From positions 1 through 64,000 of the forward strand of contig CAZPQN010000001.1 of NCBI GenBank assembly GCA_964588795.1: DNA of 64,000 nt, read 5' to 3'. Below are positions 1 to 8,825 of the stretch, one piece after another. Origin of the DNA: CAZPQN01 sp964588795. Its GTDB lineage: Bacteria; Fidelibacterota; UBA2242. Each line of letters begins with the position of its first letter. Position 1 is the first letter of the stretch. Under the pieces are notes generated by a model. The model saw nothing but the letters and a program-made list of their open reading frames with translations. It had not been told where the DNA came from and searched no databases. The position numbers and the translations under genes were made by a program.

Positions 1-33
1 GCAATCTATCAAGCAAAAACCAGTTTGTAAATC

Positions 34-67
34 GGACAAAGTCTGATTCTTGTGTCAGTCTTTGTCC
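34..67. repeat. Near-perfect inverted repeat (hairpin)
   Basis: GGACAAAGTCTGA (34-46) pairs with TCAGTCTTTGTCC (55-67) with one mismatch around an 8-base loop. There is no T-run after it, so it is not an obvious terminator. It could be the end of an upstream transcript or part of a small palindromic element. Confidence 0.6.
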
Positions 68-120
68 TACAAAACGAACTTCCCCCAACACCAGCATCAG
101 GGAATTTGTTTTCAATGGAA

Positions 121-320
121 AAAGCAACCAGTTTCCGACGCGAGCGATAGCGAGCGGCTAAACTGGTTTCATTCCACGAGTTACACGAAGAACAACAATA
201 CTTACAACCATACCCCCACTTTGCCACAACTTTACGAACGACTGAAAAGTCCTGTTAAGTCCTAATAAGTCCTCTTAAGTTCTTTTAAACCTTCCTCGAC
301 CTTGACCTTGACCTCAATGA
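121..320. repeat. Direct repeat, copy A
   Basis: This unit begins AAAGCAACCAGTTTCC and ends CCTTGACCTCAATGAA. It contains an inner inverted repeat (AACCAGTTT...AAACTGGTT, 125-169), then four 10-base units of the form AAGTCCTNTT starting at 247, 257, 267 and 277. Copy B (364-600) matches most of it with scattered substitutions and a few short indels. No terminal inverted repeat or target duplication is evident. Confidence 0.7.
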
Positions 321-363
321 ACCAAGACAAAAGACAAAAGAATAAGTCGGTTTAAGTACTCAA

Positions 364-600
364 AAAGCAATGCAACCAGTTTCCGACGCGAGCATCAGCG
401 AGCGGCTAAACTGGTTTCGGAAAGACAACTATACTTACAACCATACCCCCACTTTACCACAACTTTACGAACAACTGAAAAGTCCTGTTAAGTTATCATA
501 AGTCCTCTTAAGTTCTTTTAAACCTCATTATCCATCCGCCTCTGGCGAATAAGTTCGCCTCCGGCGGATTTCGCTGCGCTCAACCTCGACCTTGACCTCA
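364..600. repeat. Direct repeat, copy B with inserted palindrome
   Basis: This is a second copy of the 121-320 unit, with its 10-base tandem units at 480, 490, 500 and 510. Between the shared TTTTAAAC and the shared CCTCGACCTTGACCTCA lies about 60 extra bases holding a GC-rich palindrome (TCCGCC near 535, GGCGGA near 562). That looks like a short palindromic repeat element inserted into one copy. Confidence 0.65.
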
Positions 601-669
601 ATTCTCCAATTTATTCCTATAAAAACCGGCGTTCACTTCGTAAATTTGCACCCTAAAAATGGAGCAGAA

Positions 670-2754
670 TTGATTAACGTTGAATTACAAAAAATCCGCA
701 ATATCGGCATCGTGGCGCACATTGATGCCGGCAAGACGACTACGTCTGAGCGGATCCTGTTCTTTACCGGTGTGACCCACAAAATGGGCGAAGTCCATGA
801 CGGACAGGCGGTGATGGATTTCATGCAACAGGAACAGGAGCGCGGCATTACGATTACCTCGGCGGCGATAACGACCGCCTGGAAAGATCACCAGATCAAT
901 CTGATCGACACTCCCGGACATATTGATTTCACCATGGAAGTCGAACGCTCCCTGCGGGTGCTGGATGGCATCATCATGGTTTTTTGCGCGGTCGGCGGGG
1001 TCGAACCGCAGAGCGAAACTGTCTGGCATCAGGCAGATAATTATAAAGTCCCGCGCATCGCTTTCATCAATAAAATGGATCGTCAGGGCGCCGACTTTTT
1101 CCAGACCATCGAAATGATGAATGAGATGTTAGGGGCAAATGCAGTGGCTTTCCAATTGCCGATTGGCAGTGAAAGCGAATTCAGTGGCATCATTGATCTG
1201 GTTACCCTGCAGGCTTATAACTACAATGAACTCGACGTCATGCCCATTGCGATTCCCCCGGAATATATGGAGCGAGTCCGGCAGGCACGCGAAACCCTGA
1301 TCGAGAAATTAGCGGATTTCAACGAGACACTGATGGAAAAATACATCGCCGGCGAATCCGTCTCCGCCGACGAGATTAAAACTGCCGCACGGTATTGCGT
1401 ACTGAATTCCTGCATCACCCCGGTTTTCTGCGGAACCGCTTTCAGGAATAAAGGCGTGCGCTTACTGCTGGATGCGGTGGTAGATTATTTGCCGTCGCCT
1501 ATTGATCGCGGCATCATCCCCGGACGAGACACCAAAAACCCCGACCTCATCATTTCCCGTAAACCTTCGGTCAAGGACCCCTTTGCCGCACTCGCCTTCA
1601 AGATTACCAACGACGCGTATGTTGGCCAGCAAACTTTCGTGCGAGTCTATTCGGGTGAATTATCGTCCGGGTCTTTCGTTTACAATGCCACCAAGCAAAA
1701 ACGTGAACGCATCGGGCGCATCTTGCGTATCCATGCCGATGACCGGGAAGAAATCACCCGGCTTGCGGCGGGCGACATCGGGGCGCTGATCGGCATGAAA
1801 TTCACCACTACCGGTGATACACTGTGTTCGGAAGAAGAACCGATTCTTTTGGAAAACATCCACTATCCCGAAACCGTACTGGATATGAAGATTGAACCAA
1901 CCACCACCAAAGATCGCGACCGGTTGGGGATGGCGCTGAGTAAATTGGCGCTCGAAGACCCGTCCTTCCGGGTACGGTTCGAGGAAGAAACCGAAGAAAC
2001 CCTCATCTCCGGCATGGGCGAATTGCATTTGGAAATCATCGTCGATCGCCTGAAAACGGAGCACAAATTGGAAGTCACGGTGGGCGAACCCGCGGTCGCT
2101 TTCCGCGAGACCATCACCCGCGAAATCGAACACAACTATCGTTACAAAAAGCAGACCGGCGGCAAGGGACAATTCGCGCAAATCGTCTTCCGCCTGGAAC
2201 CCAATCCCGGACAGGGACTGGAATTCGTTGATCACGTCAAGGGCGGCAATGTGCCCCGGGAATTCATTCCGGCGGTCGAAAAGGGTTTCTACGACGTCAC
2301 CGAACGTGGGCTGGTGGCCGGCTACCCGATGGTTGACCTGCGGTTCGTCCTGGTGGATGGCAGTTACCACCCGGTGGACTCCAGCGAGATGGCCTTCCGT
2401 ATCTGCACCGTCCACGCGATGAAGGAAATCATCCACAAAGCCGCTCCGCAACTGCTGGAACCGATCATGAAAATCGAAGTCAACACTCCCGACGATTACA
2501 TGGGCGACGTCATCGGCGACATCAATCGCCGGCGCGGGAAAATTGACAATATGCGCCGTCACCGTAAAGGCAGTCAGAAACTGAATGGCACCGTTCCGCT
2601 GATGGAAATGTTCGGTTATGCGTCCGCCCTGCGTACGCTTTCCAGCGGGCGTGCCGCCTTTTCGATGGAATTTTTAAACTACGCCCCGCTACCGAAAACC
2701 ATCGAAGAACAAGTCATCGAGACGGCCCGCGCCAAGAAACAAGCCAAGGGCTAA
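670..2754 (+). CDS. fusA: Elongation factor G
   Basis: A GTPase that moves tRNA and mRNA through the ribosome during elongation and helps recycle ribosomes in the cytoplasm. G1 (AHIDAGKTT, about residues 16-24), G3 (DTPGHIDF) and G4 (NKMDRQGADF) are visible, followed by domain II, domain III (SGMGELHLEII) and domain IV with the YKKQTGGKGQFAQI stretch, for 694 residues, normal for the family. I chose TTG at 670 because GGAG lies at 661-664, five bases upstream, and the protein then begins just before the conserved QKIRNIGI. An in-frame TTG at 592 falls inside a repeat copy. No rpsL, rpsG or tuf neighbours are present, so this is not a classical str operon, and a second EF-G elsewhere is possible. 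Confidence 0.93.
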   Translation: MINVELQKIRNIGIVAHIDAGKTTTSERILFFTGVTHKMGEVHDGQAVMDFMQQEQERGITITSAAITTAWKDHQINLIDTPGHIDFTMEVERSLRVLDGIIMVFCAVGGVEPQSETVWHQADNYKVPRIAFINKMDRQGADFFQTIEMMNEMLGANAVAFQLPIGSESEFSGIIDLVTLQAYNYNELDVMPIAIPPEYMERVRQARETLIEKLADFNETLMEKYIAGESVSADEIKTAARYCVLNSCITPVFCGTAFRNKGVRLLLDAVVDYLPSPIDRGIIPGRDTKNPDLIISRKPSVKDPFAALAFKITNDAYVGQQTFVRVYSGELSSGSFVYNATKQKRERIGRILRIHADDREEITRLAAGDIGALIGMKFTTTGDTLCSEEEPILLENIHYPETVLDMKIEPTTTKDRDRLGMALSKLALEDPSFRVRFEEETEETLISGMGELHLEIIVDRLKTEHKLEVTVGEPAVAFRETITREIEHNYRYKKQTGGKGQFAQIVFRLEPNPGQGLEFVDHVKGGNVPREFIPAVEKGFYDVTERGLVAGYPMVDLRFVLVDGSYHPVDSSEMAFRICTVHAMKEIIHKAAPQLLEPIMKIEVNTPDDYMGDVIGDINRRRGKIDNMRRHRKGSQKLNGTVPLMEMFGYASALRTLSSGRAAFSMEFLNYAPLPKTIEEQVIETARAKKQAKG

Positions 2755-2757
2755 TCA

Positions 2758-3885
2758 ATGCCGCAATTCATTTCGCGAAAGTTGAAAACCGTTCCACTGC
2801 TCATTATGCTCGGAAGTGTTTTAACGACCGGCTTCGGGCAGACTCAGACGATGCTCTGGCCGGAACTGCACGGCAAGGCGCTCCTCGACTCCATCATTGC
2901 CAATTACAAAACCACCAAGACTCTCGGCTATGACAAGGCGCGGGATACGATGTACAAAGTCCTCGACCTCAAATCCGGCAACCAGCTGGCCTGCGTCTAC
3001 AGCGGCTTCACCATCACTCTCGATCTGACCAAGGATCACCCCCGCACCGATGCCTACAATAAAGGCATTGACTGTGAGCACAGCTGGCCGCAATCCATGG
3101 GCGCCGATACCGAGCCGCAAAGAAGCGATTTACACCACATTTACCCCACCAAAAGCAATGTCAATTCCTCCCGCGGGAACCATCCTTTTGCGGAAATCCC
3201 CGACCAGAACACCGATGTCTGGTACCGGCTGGCTGAAGCGCGCAATACCAAACCGACCAGTTATATCGACGAATATTCGGAAAAAGAAAACAATACCCCG
3301 CAATGCTTCGAGCCGCGCGAAGACCACAAGGGGAACCTCGCCCGTTCGATGTTCTACTTCTACGCCATGTATTCCAGCGCCTATTACCTGAAAAACCCGG
3401 ACACATCTTTCTGGAATTTTCAGAAAACTACTTTGCTTAACTGGAATTACTACGACCCTGTTGACCTCGCCGAATACAATCGCACCATGAAAATCGCTAC
3501 CTATCAGAATGACGACCCGAAAAAGAAAAACGGACCCAATCCGTTCGTGCTGGATTCGACTTTGGCGCGGCGTATCTGGTTCTACCAGCCGGTCAGCATC
3601 GTCGTTAAACCGGCACTGCTCACATCTTTCTACCTTCACCCGCCTCAACCCAATCCATTCAATCCCGTCACCAAGCTCTCTTTCGATCTGCCTGCTGATG
3701 GGCATGTCCACATCGTCATTTTCGACCTGCAAGGTCGGCGTGTAGCGGAATTGGTAAATGAATTTCTGCCGGCGGGTAGACATTTTCGATACTGGAATGC
3801 CGGCGGGTGCAGTGCCGGAGTTTACCTTGTGCAGGCCCGTTTTGGTGACACGGTGCGCTCGGGCAAATTACTCTTGCTGAAGTAA
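2758..3885 (+). CDS. Secreted endonuclease I family nuclease with C-terminal sorting domain
   Basis: Predicted extracellular, non-specific DNA/RNA nuclease of the EndA/NucM (endonuclease I, His-Me finger) family. An N-terminal signal peptide (about residues 1-27) is followed by the nuclease core with DCEHSWPQS (catalytic His about 108) and DLHHIYP at about 124-130. The last 80 or so residues form a beta-rich sorting domain starting QPNPFNPVTKLSFDLP and ending in a Lys-terminated strand, as in FCB secreted proteins. AAGGG lies 7 bases before the ATG, which is only three bases after the EF-G stop, so the two may be cotranscribed. Nutritional DNA scavenging or biofilm DNA turnover is an inference. 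Confidence 0.85.
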   Translation: MPQFISRKLKTVPLLIMLGSVLTTGFGQTQTMLWPELHGKALLDSIIANYKTTKTLGYDKARDTMYKVLDLKSGNQLACVYSGFTITLDLTKDHPRTDAYNKGIDCEHSWPQSMGADTEPQRSDLHHIYPTKSNVNSSRGNHPFAEIPDQNTDVWYRLAEARNTKPTSYIDEYSEKENNTPQCFEPREDHKGNLARSMFYFYAMYSSAYYLKNPDTSFWNFQKTTLLNWNYYDPVDLAEYNRTMKIATYQNDDPKKKNGPNPFVLDSTLARRIWFYQPVSIVVKPALLTSFYLHPPQPNPFNPVTKLSFDLPADGHVHIVIFDLQGRRVAELVNEFLPAGRHFRYWNAGGCSAGVYLVQARFGDTVRSGKLLLLK

Positions 3886-3895
3886 ACAATCCGGG

Positions 3896-5422
3896 ATGCA
3901 CCGATTCCCTGCCTGGCTGATTTCCTGCGGGTTCCTGCTCCTTAACGGCGGGGTTTGCCATACCCAGACATTAACCGCCCGCCTGACCGAGATCCAGAAC
4001 AAATATCAGGTAGTTGGCATGTCGGTGGCGGTGGTGCGCGATACGACCATTGCATATCTGGGACATTTCGGCAAACGCGACCTCGGTCGTAATCTCCCGG
4101 TGACCGACAGTACAGTTTACCGCATCGCCTCGATTTCCAAGTTTTTCACCGCGACGGCCCTGCTGCAATTGTACGAAAAGGGTCTATTCAAACTGGACGA
4201 CGACGTCAGCGATTATTTAGGTTTCACCCTGCGCAATCCGGCTTTTCCGGCACAACCGATCACCTTTCGCAAAATACTCTCCCACACTTCCAGCCTGCGG
4301 GACGGAAGCGGCTATAACAGTTTTCTTTCCGCAACCTATACGGCGAACCCGCCGCCGCTTTTGACGTCTGTCCTGTTAGCGGGAGGGGTTTATTATACCG
4401 CGGATATGTTCAGCACCACGCGAGGTCCTGAGGCAAATTATTTTACCTACGCCAATATCAATTTCGGCCTCGCCGGCACTCTGGTTGAAAAAATCTCCGG
4501 CGAGCGTTTCGACACCTACTGCCGTCGGCACATTTTCGAACCCTTGGGCCTCGCCGCCAGTTTCAATGTCAACGACTTGCCCAATATCAATAATGTGGCT
4601 GTTCTGTATCGCAAGAGCGGATCGAATTGGGTTGCCCAGACGGACAACTACCACGGGACGAAACCCGCGCTCCGCGATCTCTCCGGTTATCTGCCCGGCG
4701 CAAACGGCGTCATCTTCGGACCGCAGGGCGGTCTGCGCATCAGCGCCGCCGATCTGGCGCAGTTCATGATCATCCAGAAAAACTTTGGCACCTTCCGCGG
4801 CCAACGCATTCTGAGCGACACCACCGTCGCACTTTTACAGACAACCGTCTGGAATTATTCCGGTACCAACGGCAGTACCGCCGGTGGACTATTCCGGAAT
4901 TATGCGTTGGGCAACCATGCTAGCGGTGATCTTTTACCCGGCCAGTGGCTCATCGGGCATTGCGGGGAAGCCTACGGACTGATCAGTGACATGTATTTCT
5001 CACGTGCGGCAAATTACGGCATCATATTCATCACCAATGGCGGGGTCTGGGGCAGTGGAACTTACAGCGGCTGGAGCAATTTGGAAGAGGAAATTTATAC
5101 CGCCTGTTTTGCCGCTTTACCAAACCTGACGACGAGGAGTGCGCCACATCCTGAACGGCGTGAATTTGCCCTCGCTCCGAATTTCCCCAACCCCTTCAAC
5201 GCCACGACCCATATCCGTTACCATCTTCCGCAGGCAACCTTTACCACACTGGAAGTGGCTGATCTCAGCGGTCGCACCGTCGCCCGTCTCGTCCACCAGC
5301 TACAGCCGGCAGGCTGGCAGGAATTTGAGTGGCAGGCAGATGCATTGCCCGCCGGAATTTACTGCATCAACCTGCGCACGGCGGCGGCTTCGCTCAGCCG
5401 CAAATGTCTGTTACTTAAATAA
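3896..5422 (+). CDS. Secreted serine hydrolase, beta-lactamase/class C fold, with sorting domain
   Basis: A member of the beta-lactamase-related serine hydrolases (class C beta-lactamases, D-aminopeptidases, esterases). The signal peptide is about residues 1-24. The SxxK motif is S79-I-S-K82, the YAN motif is Y185-A-N187, and an HCG stretch late in the catalytic domain is in the HxG/KTG position. A C-terminal sorting domain follows (FPNPFNATTHIRYHLP onward). It sits 10 bases after the endonuclease gene. The substrate cannot be told from sequence; family members include peptidases and esterases as well as true beta-lactamases, so no resistance role should be assumed. Confidence 0.85.
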   Translation: MHRFPAWLISCGFLLLNGGVCHTQTLTARLTEIQNKYQVVGMSVAVVRDTTIAYLGHFGKRDLGRNLPVTDSTVYRIASISKFFTATALLQLYEKGLFKLDDDVSDYLGFTLRNPAFPAQPITFRKILSHTSSLRDGSGYNSFLSATYTANPPPLLTSVLLAGGVYYTADMFSTTRGPEANYFTYANINFGLAGTLVEKISGERFDTYCRRHIFEPLGLAASFNVNDLPNINNVAVLYRKSGSNWVAQTDNYHGTKPALRDLSGYLPGANGVIFGPQGGLRISAADLAQFMIIQKNFGTFRGQRILSDTTVALLQTTVWNYSGTNGSTAGGLFRNYALGNHASGDLLPGQWLIGHCGEAYGLISDMYFSRAANYGIIFITNGGVWGSGTYSGWSNLEEEIYTACFAALPNLTTRSAPHPERREFALAPNFPNPFNATTHIRYHLPQATFTTLEVADLSGRTVARLVHQLQPAGWQEFEWQADALPAGIYCINLRTAAASLSRKCLLLK

Positions 5423-5428
5423 CCCCTT

Positions 5429-7450
5429 CTACCAGATTCGGGCCCGCGCTTCCGGTGCTAAATACATCTTATCGCCGGGCTGGACGTCGAAGGTCGCATA
5501 AAAACTGTCTAAATTGCGGAAAGGTCCGATAATCCTGAATTTCGCCGGTGAATGCGGATCGGTCTTAACCAGGAGTTTCAAATAATCGGGGGTGGTATTT
5601 TCTTTCCAGACCTGAGCGTTTGCCAGGAAAAAGCGTTGCGCCGGGGAAAATCCGTCAATCAGTTTGGTCGTTTTCCCGCCCAGGGCGGACTGCAGGGCAT
5701 CATAAGCCAGCGCTAATCCGCCCAAATCGGAGATATTTTCCCCCAGCGTCAGCCGGCCATTGACGTGAAAAGTATCCACTGTGACAAAACTGTTAAATTG
5801 TTTGACGAGTACCTCTGTACGGGCTTTGAAATTGGTTTCGTCAGCGGTCGTCCACCAGTTCTGCAGATTGCCATCCTTGTCATATTGCCGGCCCGAGTCG
5901 TCGAAACCGTGAGTCATTTCATGCCCGATGACCATGCCAATGCCACCGTAGTTGACGGCATCGTCGGCTTTGTAATTGAAGAAAGGCGGCTGCAGAATAG
6001 CGGCGGGAAAGACGATTTCGTTCGTCGGCGGGTTATAGAAAGCATTGACGGTTTGCGGAGGGATAAACCATTCGCTGCGGTCAATCGGTTTGCCTACCTT
6101 GGCCATACTGCGTCCGAAGTCAAAAAGGCGGGCATTCAGGACATTGCCCACATACGAATCGCGGGTGATCGTCAGGGCCGAATAATCAATCCACTTATCG
6201 GGATAACCGATTTTGACTCCGAATTTCTCCAACTTCTCCAGGGCTTTTTGCTTCGTCTCGGCGCTCATCCAGTCCAGCTTTTCAATCCGATCCCGCATGG
6301 CAACTTTCAGATGCCCGACCAGTTCCAAGGCCCGCTTCTTGGCGACGGGTGGAAAATAGCGCTTGACGTAAACCTGGCCGACGATCTCCCCCAGGTTGTT
6401 GCTGGTTGTCGTCAGCACCCGTTTCCAGCGTGGCGCGACTTCCTTAACGCCCGAGAGATACTTGCCGTAAAAAGCAAAATTCTCATTGACAAAACTCGTG
6501 TCCAGATATGGCGCGGTGCTGTGCAGGAGATGCCAGGTTAAATAGGATTGCCAATCCGCGATACTGACGTCATTAAGCAGCCGGCTCACGGCGCTGAAAA
6601 ATCGCGGCTGGGCGACATTGAAAGTATCGCTGCCGGTCAGCCCGATGCCTTTAAAATAGGTCAGCCAGTCGATTGCCGGGGCAATTTTGCCCAACCCGGC
6701 GACATCCATGCGGTTACAGGTCGCCACCGGGTCGCGTTCTTCGACCTTGGTCATGGAGGCGGAAGCCAGGCGTGTTTCAAGCTGCATCACCGATTGCGCG
6801 GCTTTTTCCGGATTGGCTACGCCGCCCAGTGCCAAAATATTTCTTACGTGCCGGCTGTACTCCTGGCGCACCTGCCGGGAACGTACGTCGTTCTGCACGT
6901 AATAATCGCGGTCTGGCAAACCGAGTCCCCCCTGATAAAGCCAGGCACTGACCATGACGCTGTTTTTTGGATCCTGTTCATTGAAAATGATAAAGACGGG
7001 GAATATTTCGCAATTGTGCAGGTGAATAATCGCCTGTTGAATATCCTTCGGAGTGTGGCACTGCCGAACCAGATCGAGTTCTGTGCGCAGGGGTTCCAGA
7101 CCACTGGTATTGATTTTAACGGTATCCATTCCCGAGGCAAAAAAGTCGCCCATTTTCTGTTCGCTACTACCCTCTTTCAAATTGGTCTGGCGGGCGGCAT
7201 TCTCCATGATTGTCTTTAAATTCTGCAGGTTCTGCTCGTACAGGATATTAAAACTGCCCCAACTGCTGTAATCACTCGGAATCGGATTGTTAGCTAACCA
7301 GTTGCCGTTGGCGTACTGATAAAAATCGTTGCCCGGTCGGACACTGACGTCCATGTATTCCGGGTTAAGGGATTGCCGGCGGGCGCTCTGATCCCCACCG
7401 CATTGAAATAACAAACTTAAAATTGCGAGTAACAGTGCGAGTCGCTGCAT
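5429..7450 (-). CDS. M13 family zinc metallopeptidase (neprilysin/PepO-like)
   Basis: Predicted envelope or exported oligopeptidase of about 673 residues, the usual M13 length. The zinc site HEMTH is at about 510-514 with the third ligand in ENISD (about 571). The NAFY-x-P stretch typical of substrate binding precedes it, and the C-terminus ends ARARIW, like the CRVW end of the family. I start at 7450 (MQRLALLLAILSLLFQC) because AAAGGAAAA precedes this ATG; an ATG 33 bases upstream has less support. The hydrophobic N-terminus ending at Cys suggests a lipoprotein, but the lipobox (LFQC) is non-canonical. Confidence 0.92.
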   Translation of the reverse strand: MQRLALLLAILSLLFQCGGDQSARRQSLNPEYMDVSVRPGNDFYQYANGNWLANNPIPSDYSSWGSFNILYEQNLQNLKTIMENAARQTNLKEGSSEQKMGDFFASGMDTVKINTSGLEPLRTELDLVRQCHTPKDIQQAIIHLHNCEIFPVFIIFNEQDPKNSVMVSAWLYQGGLGLPDRDYYVQNDVRSRQVRQEYSRHVRNILALGGVANPEKAAQSVMQLETRLASASMTKVEERDPVATCNRMDVAGLGKIAPAIDWLTYFKGIGLTGSDTFNVAQPRFFSAVSRLLNDVSIADWQSYLTWHLLHSTAPYLDTSFVNENFAFYGKYLSGVKEVAPRWKRVLTTTSNNLGEIVGQVYVKRYFPPVAKKRALELVGHLKVAMRDRIEKLDWMSAETKQKALEKLEKFGVKIGYPDKWIDYSALTITRDSYVGNVLNARLFDFGRSMAKVGKPIDRSEWFIPPQTVNAFYNPPTNEIVFPAAILQPPFFNYKADDAVNYGGIGMVIGHEMTHGFDDSGRQYDKDGNLQNWWTTADETNFKARTEVLVKQFNSFVTVDTFHVNGRLTLGENISDLGGLALAYDALQSALGGKTTKLIDGFSPAQRFFLANAQVWKENTTPDYLKLLVKTDPHSPAKFRIIGPFRNLDSFYATFDVQPGDKMYLAPEARARIW

Positions 7451-7608
7451 TGGGTTTTCCTTTCGTTTTTCGTTTGCATCCACATTTTGCGGCGGAAGTT
7501 ATCGAGCAATGTTCCTAATTTCAAAATAATCCCGACCAACGGACAATAGAGCCGATAACAGTCAGAAGATTGCGTAGAAAAAAAATCTACCACTAATTCC
7601 TTCAAAAC

Positions 7609-7636
7609 AAAAAGTCCGGCTGGCACCGGACTTTTT
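7609..7636 (-). terminator. Intrinsic terminator of the Hsp20 operon
   Basis: A perfect 11-bp hairpin (AAAAAGTCCGG at 7609-7619 and its complement at 7626-7636) with a 6-base loop lies 26 bases past the end of the second Hsp20 gene. Both arms end in A/T runs, so it can act in both directions. It separates the Hsp20 pair from the M13 peptidase gene. Confidence 0.85.
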
Positions 7637-7661
7637 GCACTTGTTGCGTTGAGTGGGCGGT

Positions 7662-8105
7662 TTATTTGACTTTGACTTCGATTTGTTTGGCCAGGGCTTC
7701 TTTCAGCTTCGGGATGACGATATTCAGGACACCATCTTTGAATTCCGCCTCGATCTTATCAACATCGACCTGTTCCGGCAAGCGGAAACTGCGCTGGAAA
7801 GTCCCGAAATAACGTTCGGCGCGCTGAAAGTGTTCATCCTTGACCTGAGACTCACGTTTTTTCTCGCCGCTGATGCTCAACAGGTTGTCCTTAACGCTGA
7901 TGCGGATGTCGTCTTTGGTCAACCCCGGCAATTCGGCATGTACCTTATACTCCTTTTCCTCCTCGATGATATCCACGGCCGGCCAAAAGGAGCTCAGGGC
8001 GGTCTCTTCTTCCTCAGTAGGGCGGAAGAAATTGTCAAATAACCGGTCAAACTCATTCCGCAGGTCCAACCAGGAACCACGCGGAGTCCATCTGATTAAC
8101 GACAT
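7662..8105 (-). CDS. Small heat shock protein, Hsp20/alpha-crystallin family (second of pair)
   Basis: An ATP-independent holdase chaperone that binds unfolding proteins in large cytoplasmic oligomers. The 147 residues hold a short N-terminal arm (MSLIRWTPRGSW), the alpha-crystallin domain (about 40-135, with ELPGLTKDDI and GVLNIVIPK) and a C-terminal tail ending in KVK. A perfect AAGGAGGT precedes the ATG. It lies 19 bases downstream of a paralogue whose sequence it resembles throughout, consistent with tandem duplication. A strong hairpin terminator follows. Confidence 0.95.
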   Translation of the reverse strand: MSLIRWTPRGSWLDLRNEFDRLFDNFFRPTEEEETALSSFWPAVDIIEEEKEYKVHAELPGLTKDDIRISVKDNLLSISGEKKRESQVKDEHFQRAERYFGTFQRSFRLPEQVDVDKIEAEFKDGVLNIVIPKLKEALAKQIEVKVK

Positions 8106-8124
8106 ACGACTACCTCCTTTTTTT

Positions 8125-8562
8125 TTATTTAACCTTGATTTCGATTTGTTTCGGCAGGATTTCCGGCACTTTCGGAATAGCGATGTTCAGGATACCGTTT
8201 TTGAATTCGGCGCTGATTTTCTCGGAATCAACCTGCTCCGGGAGCCGGAAACAACGCTGAAAAGTACCCCAGACCCTTTCACTGCGCTGAAAATTTTTCC
8301 GGTCGTCATCCTGCGCGGTTTTCTTTTCGCCGCTGATCGTCAGGACGTTATCCCGGAAATTAATCTTGATATCGTCCTTTTTCACTCCGGGCAACTCGAC
8401 TGAAACCTGATATTCCTTTTCCTGATCGGCGATGTCCACTGCCGGCGACCACTGCGCAAACACAGTTGCCGTTTTCTCATCGCCCCAACTGTCTAAATAT
8501 CTAAATACTTCATTTGGGAAATCCAGCCATGGGTGGCGGGGATACAATCTGACGAGTGTCAT
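8125..8562 (-). CDS. Small heat shock protein, Hsp20/alpha-crystallin family (first of pair)
   Basis: A holdase chaperone paralogous to the adjacent gene. With the start at 8562 (MTLVRLYPRHPWLDF) the protein is 145 residues; AAAGGAGG lies just upstream, so a longer frame opening at 8625 is rejected. The alpha-crystallin domain covers about residues 35-135 (ELPGVKKDDIKI, GILNIAIPK) and the tail ends KQIEIKVK. It is the first gene of a two-gene operon. No CIRCE element is visible upstream, but a cluster of short inverted repeats is present at about 8657-8696. Confidence 0.95.
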   Translation of the reverse strand: MTLVRLYPRHPWLDFPNEVFRYLDSWGDEKTATVFAQWSPAVDIADQEKEYQVSVELPGVKKDDIKINFRDNVLTISGEKKTAQDDDRKNFQRSERVWGTFQRCFRLPEQVDSEKISAEFKNGILNIAIPKVPEILPKQIEIKVK

Positions 8563-8656
8563 AACAAACCTCCTTTGTTTATTTTTTATTTCGTCATTTT
8601 CAAAAACCACTGAATATTGTGACAACGTCCGTGCCGCTGAAAAGTAATTTTACCAA

Positions 8657-8696
8657 CTGACAGACAGCTGGCAATTTTGACCAGGCAGTTTTGCCC
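8657..8696. promoter_or_regulatory. Inverted-repeat cluster upstream of hsp20
   Basis: Short palindromes are packed here: CTGACAGACAG, CTGG-N9-CCAG, and GGCA-GTTT-TGCC (8684-8695). They sit 95-135 bases upstream of the first Hsp20 start. A close relative of the last element (GGCAAACTGCC, 56511-56521) lies upstream of grpE. A heat-shock regulator site is an inference. Confidence 0.35.
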
Positions 8697-8825
8697 GAAT
8701 GACCAGCTTCCGCAGATTTGACCTTGCGGTATGGCAGACTGGCGCCAGATCGTCAGAGCGTTAGCATTACAAGCAAAAAGCGCCGGCTACAAAATCATCC
8801 CGAATACAGATTTTCGGACATTCCT

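Larger units (their letters stand above)
1..669. other. Non-coding, repeat-rich left flank
   Basis: No convincing gene is seen in this stretch; short open frames on both strands have no recognisable product. It holds a 13-bp-arm hairpin (34-67), two diverged copies of a roughly 160-200 bp direct repeat (about 121-320 and 364-600), 10-bp tandem units inside each copy, and a small GC-rich palindrome inserted in the second copy. The repeats run up to the EF-G gene, so the leader of EF-G is repeat-derived. Confidence 0.75.

Noticed and set aside
247..519. CRISPR-like tandem repeats
   Set aside because: The 10-base units are adjacent with no spacers, and no cas gene is present; they are simple tandem units inside a larger repeat.
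592..669. N-terminal extension of EF-G from TTG at 592
   Set aside because: The first part lies inside a repeat copy, has no family resemblance, and a better TTG at 670 has GGAG at the right distance.
1660..2562. 300-residue open frame antisense to EF-G
   Set aside because: Low-stop antisense shadow caused by codon bias of a certain EF-G gene; no domain recognised.
3896..5422. Antibiotic-resistance beta-lactamase
   Set aside because: The fold is shared by many peptidases and esterases, and the C-terminal sorting domain suggests a surface hydrolase; no evidence for drug hydrolysis.
8563..8660. CIRCE element upstream of the Hsp20 pair
   Set aside because: No TTAGCACTC-N9-GAGTGCTAA or close variant is present.
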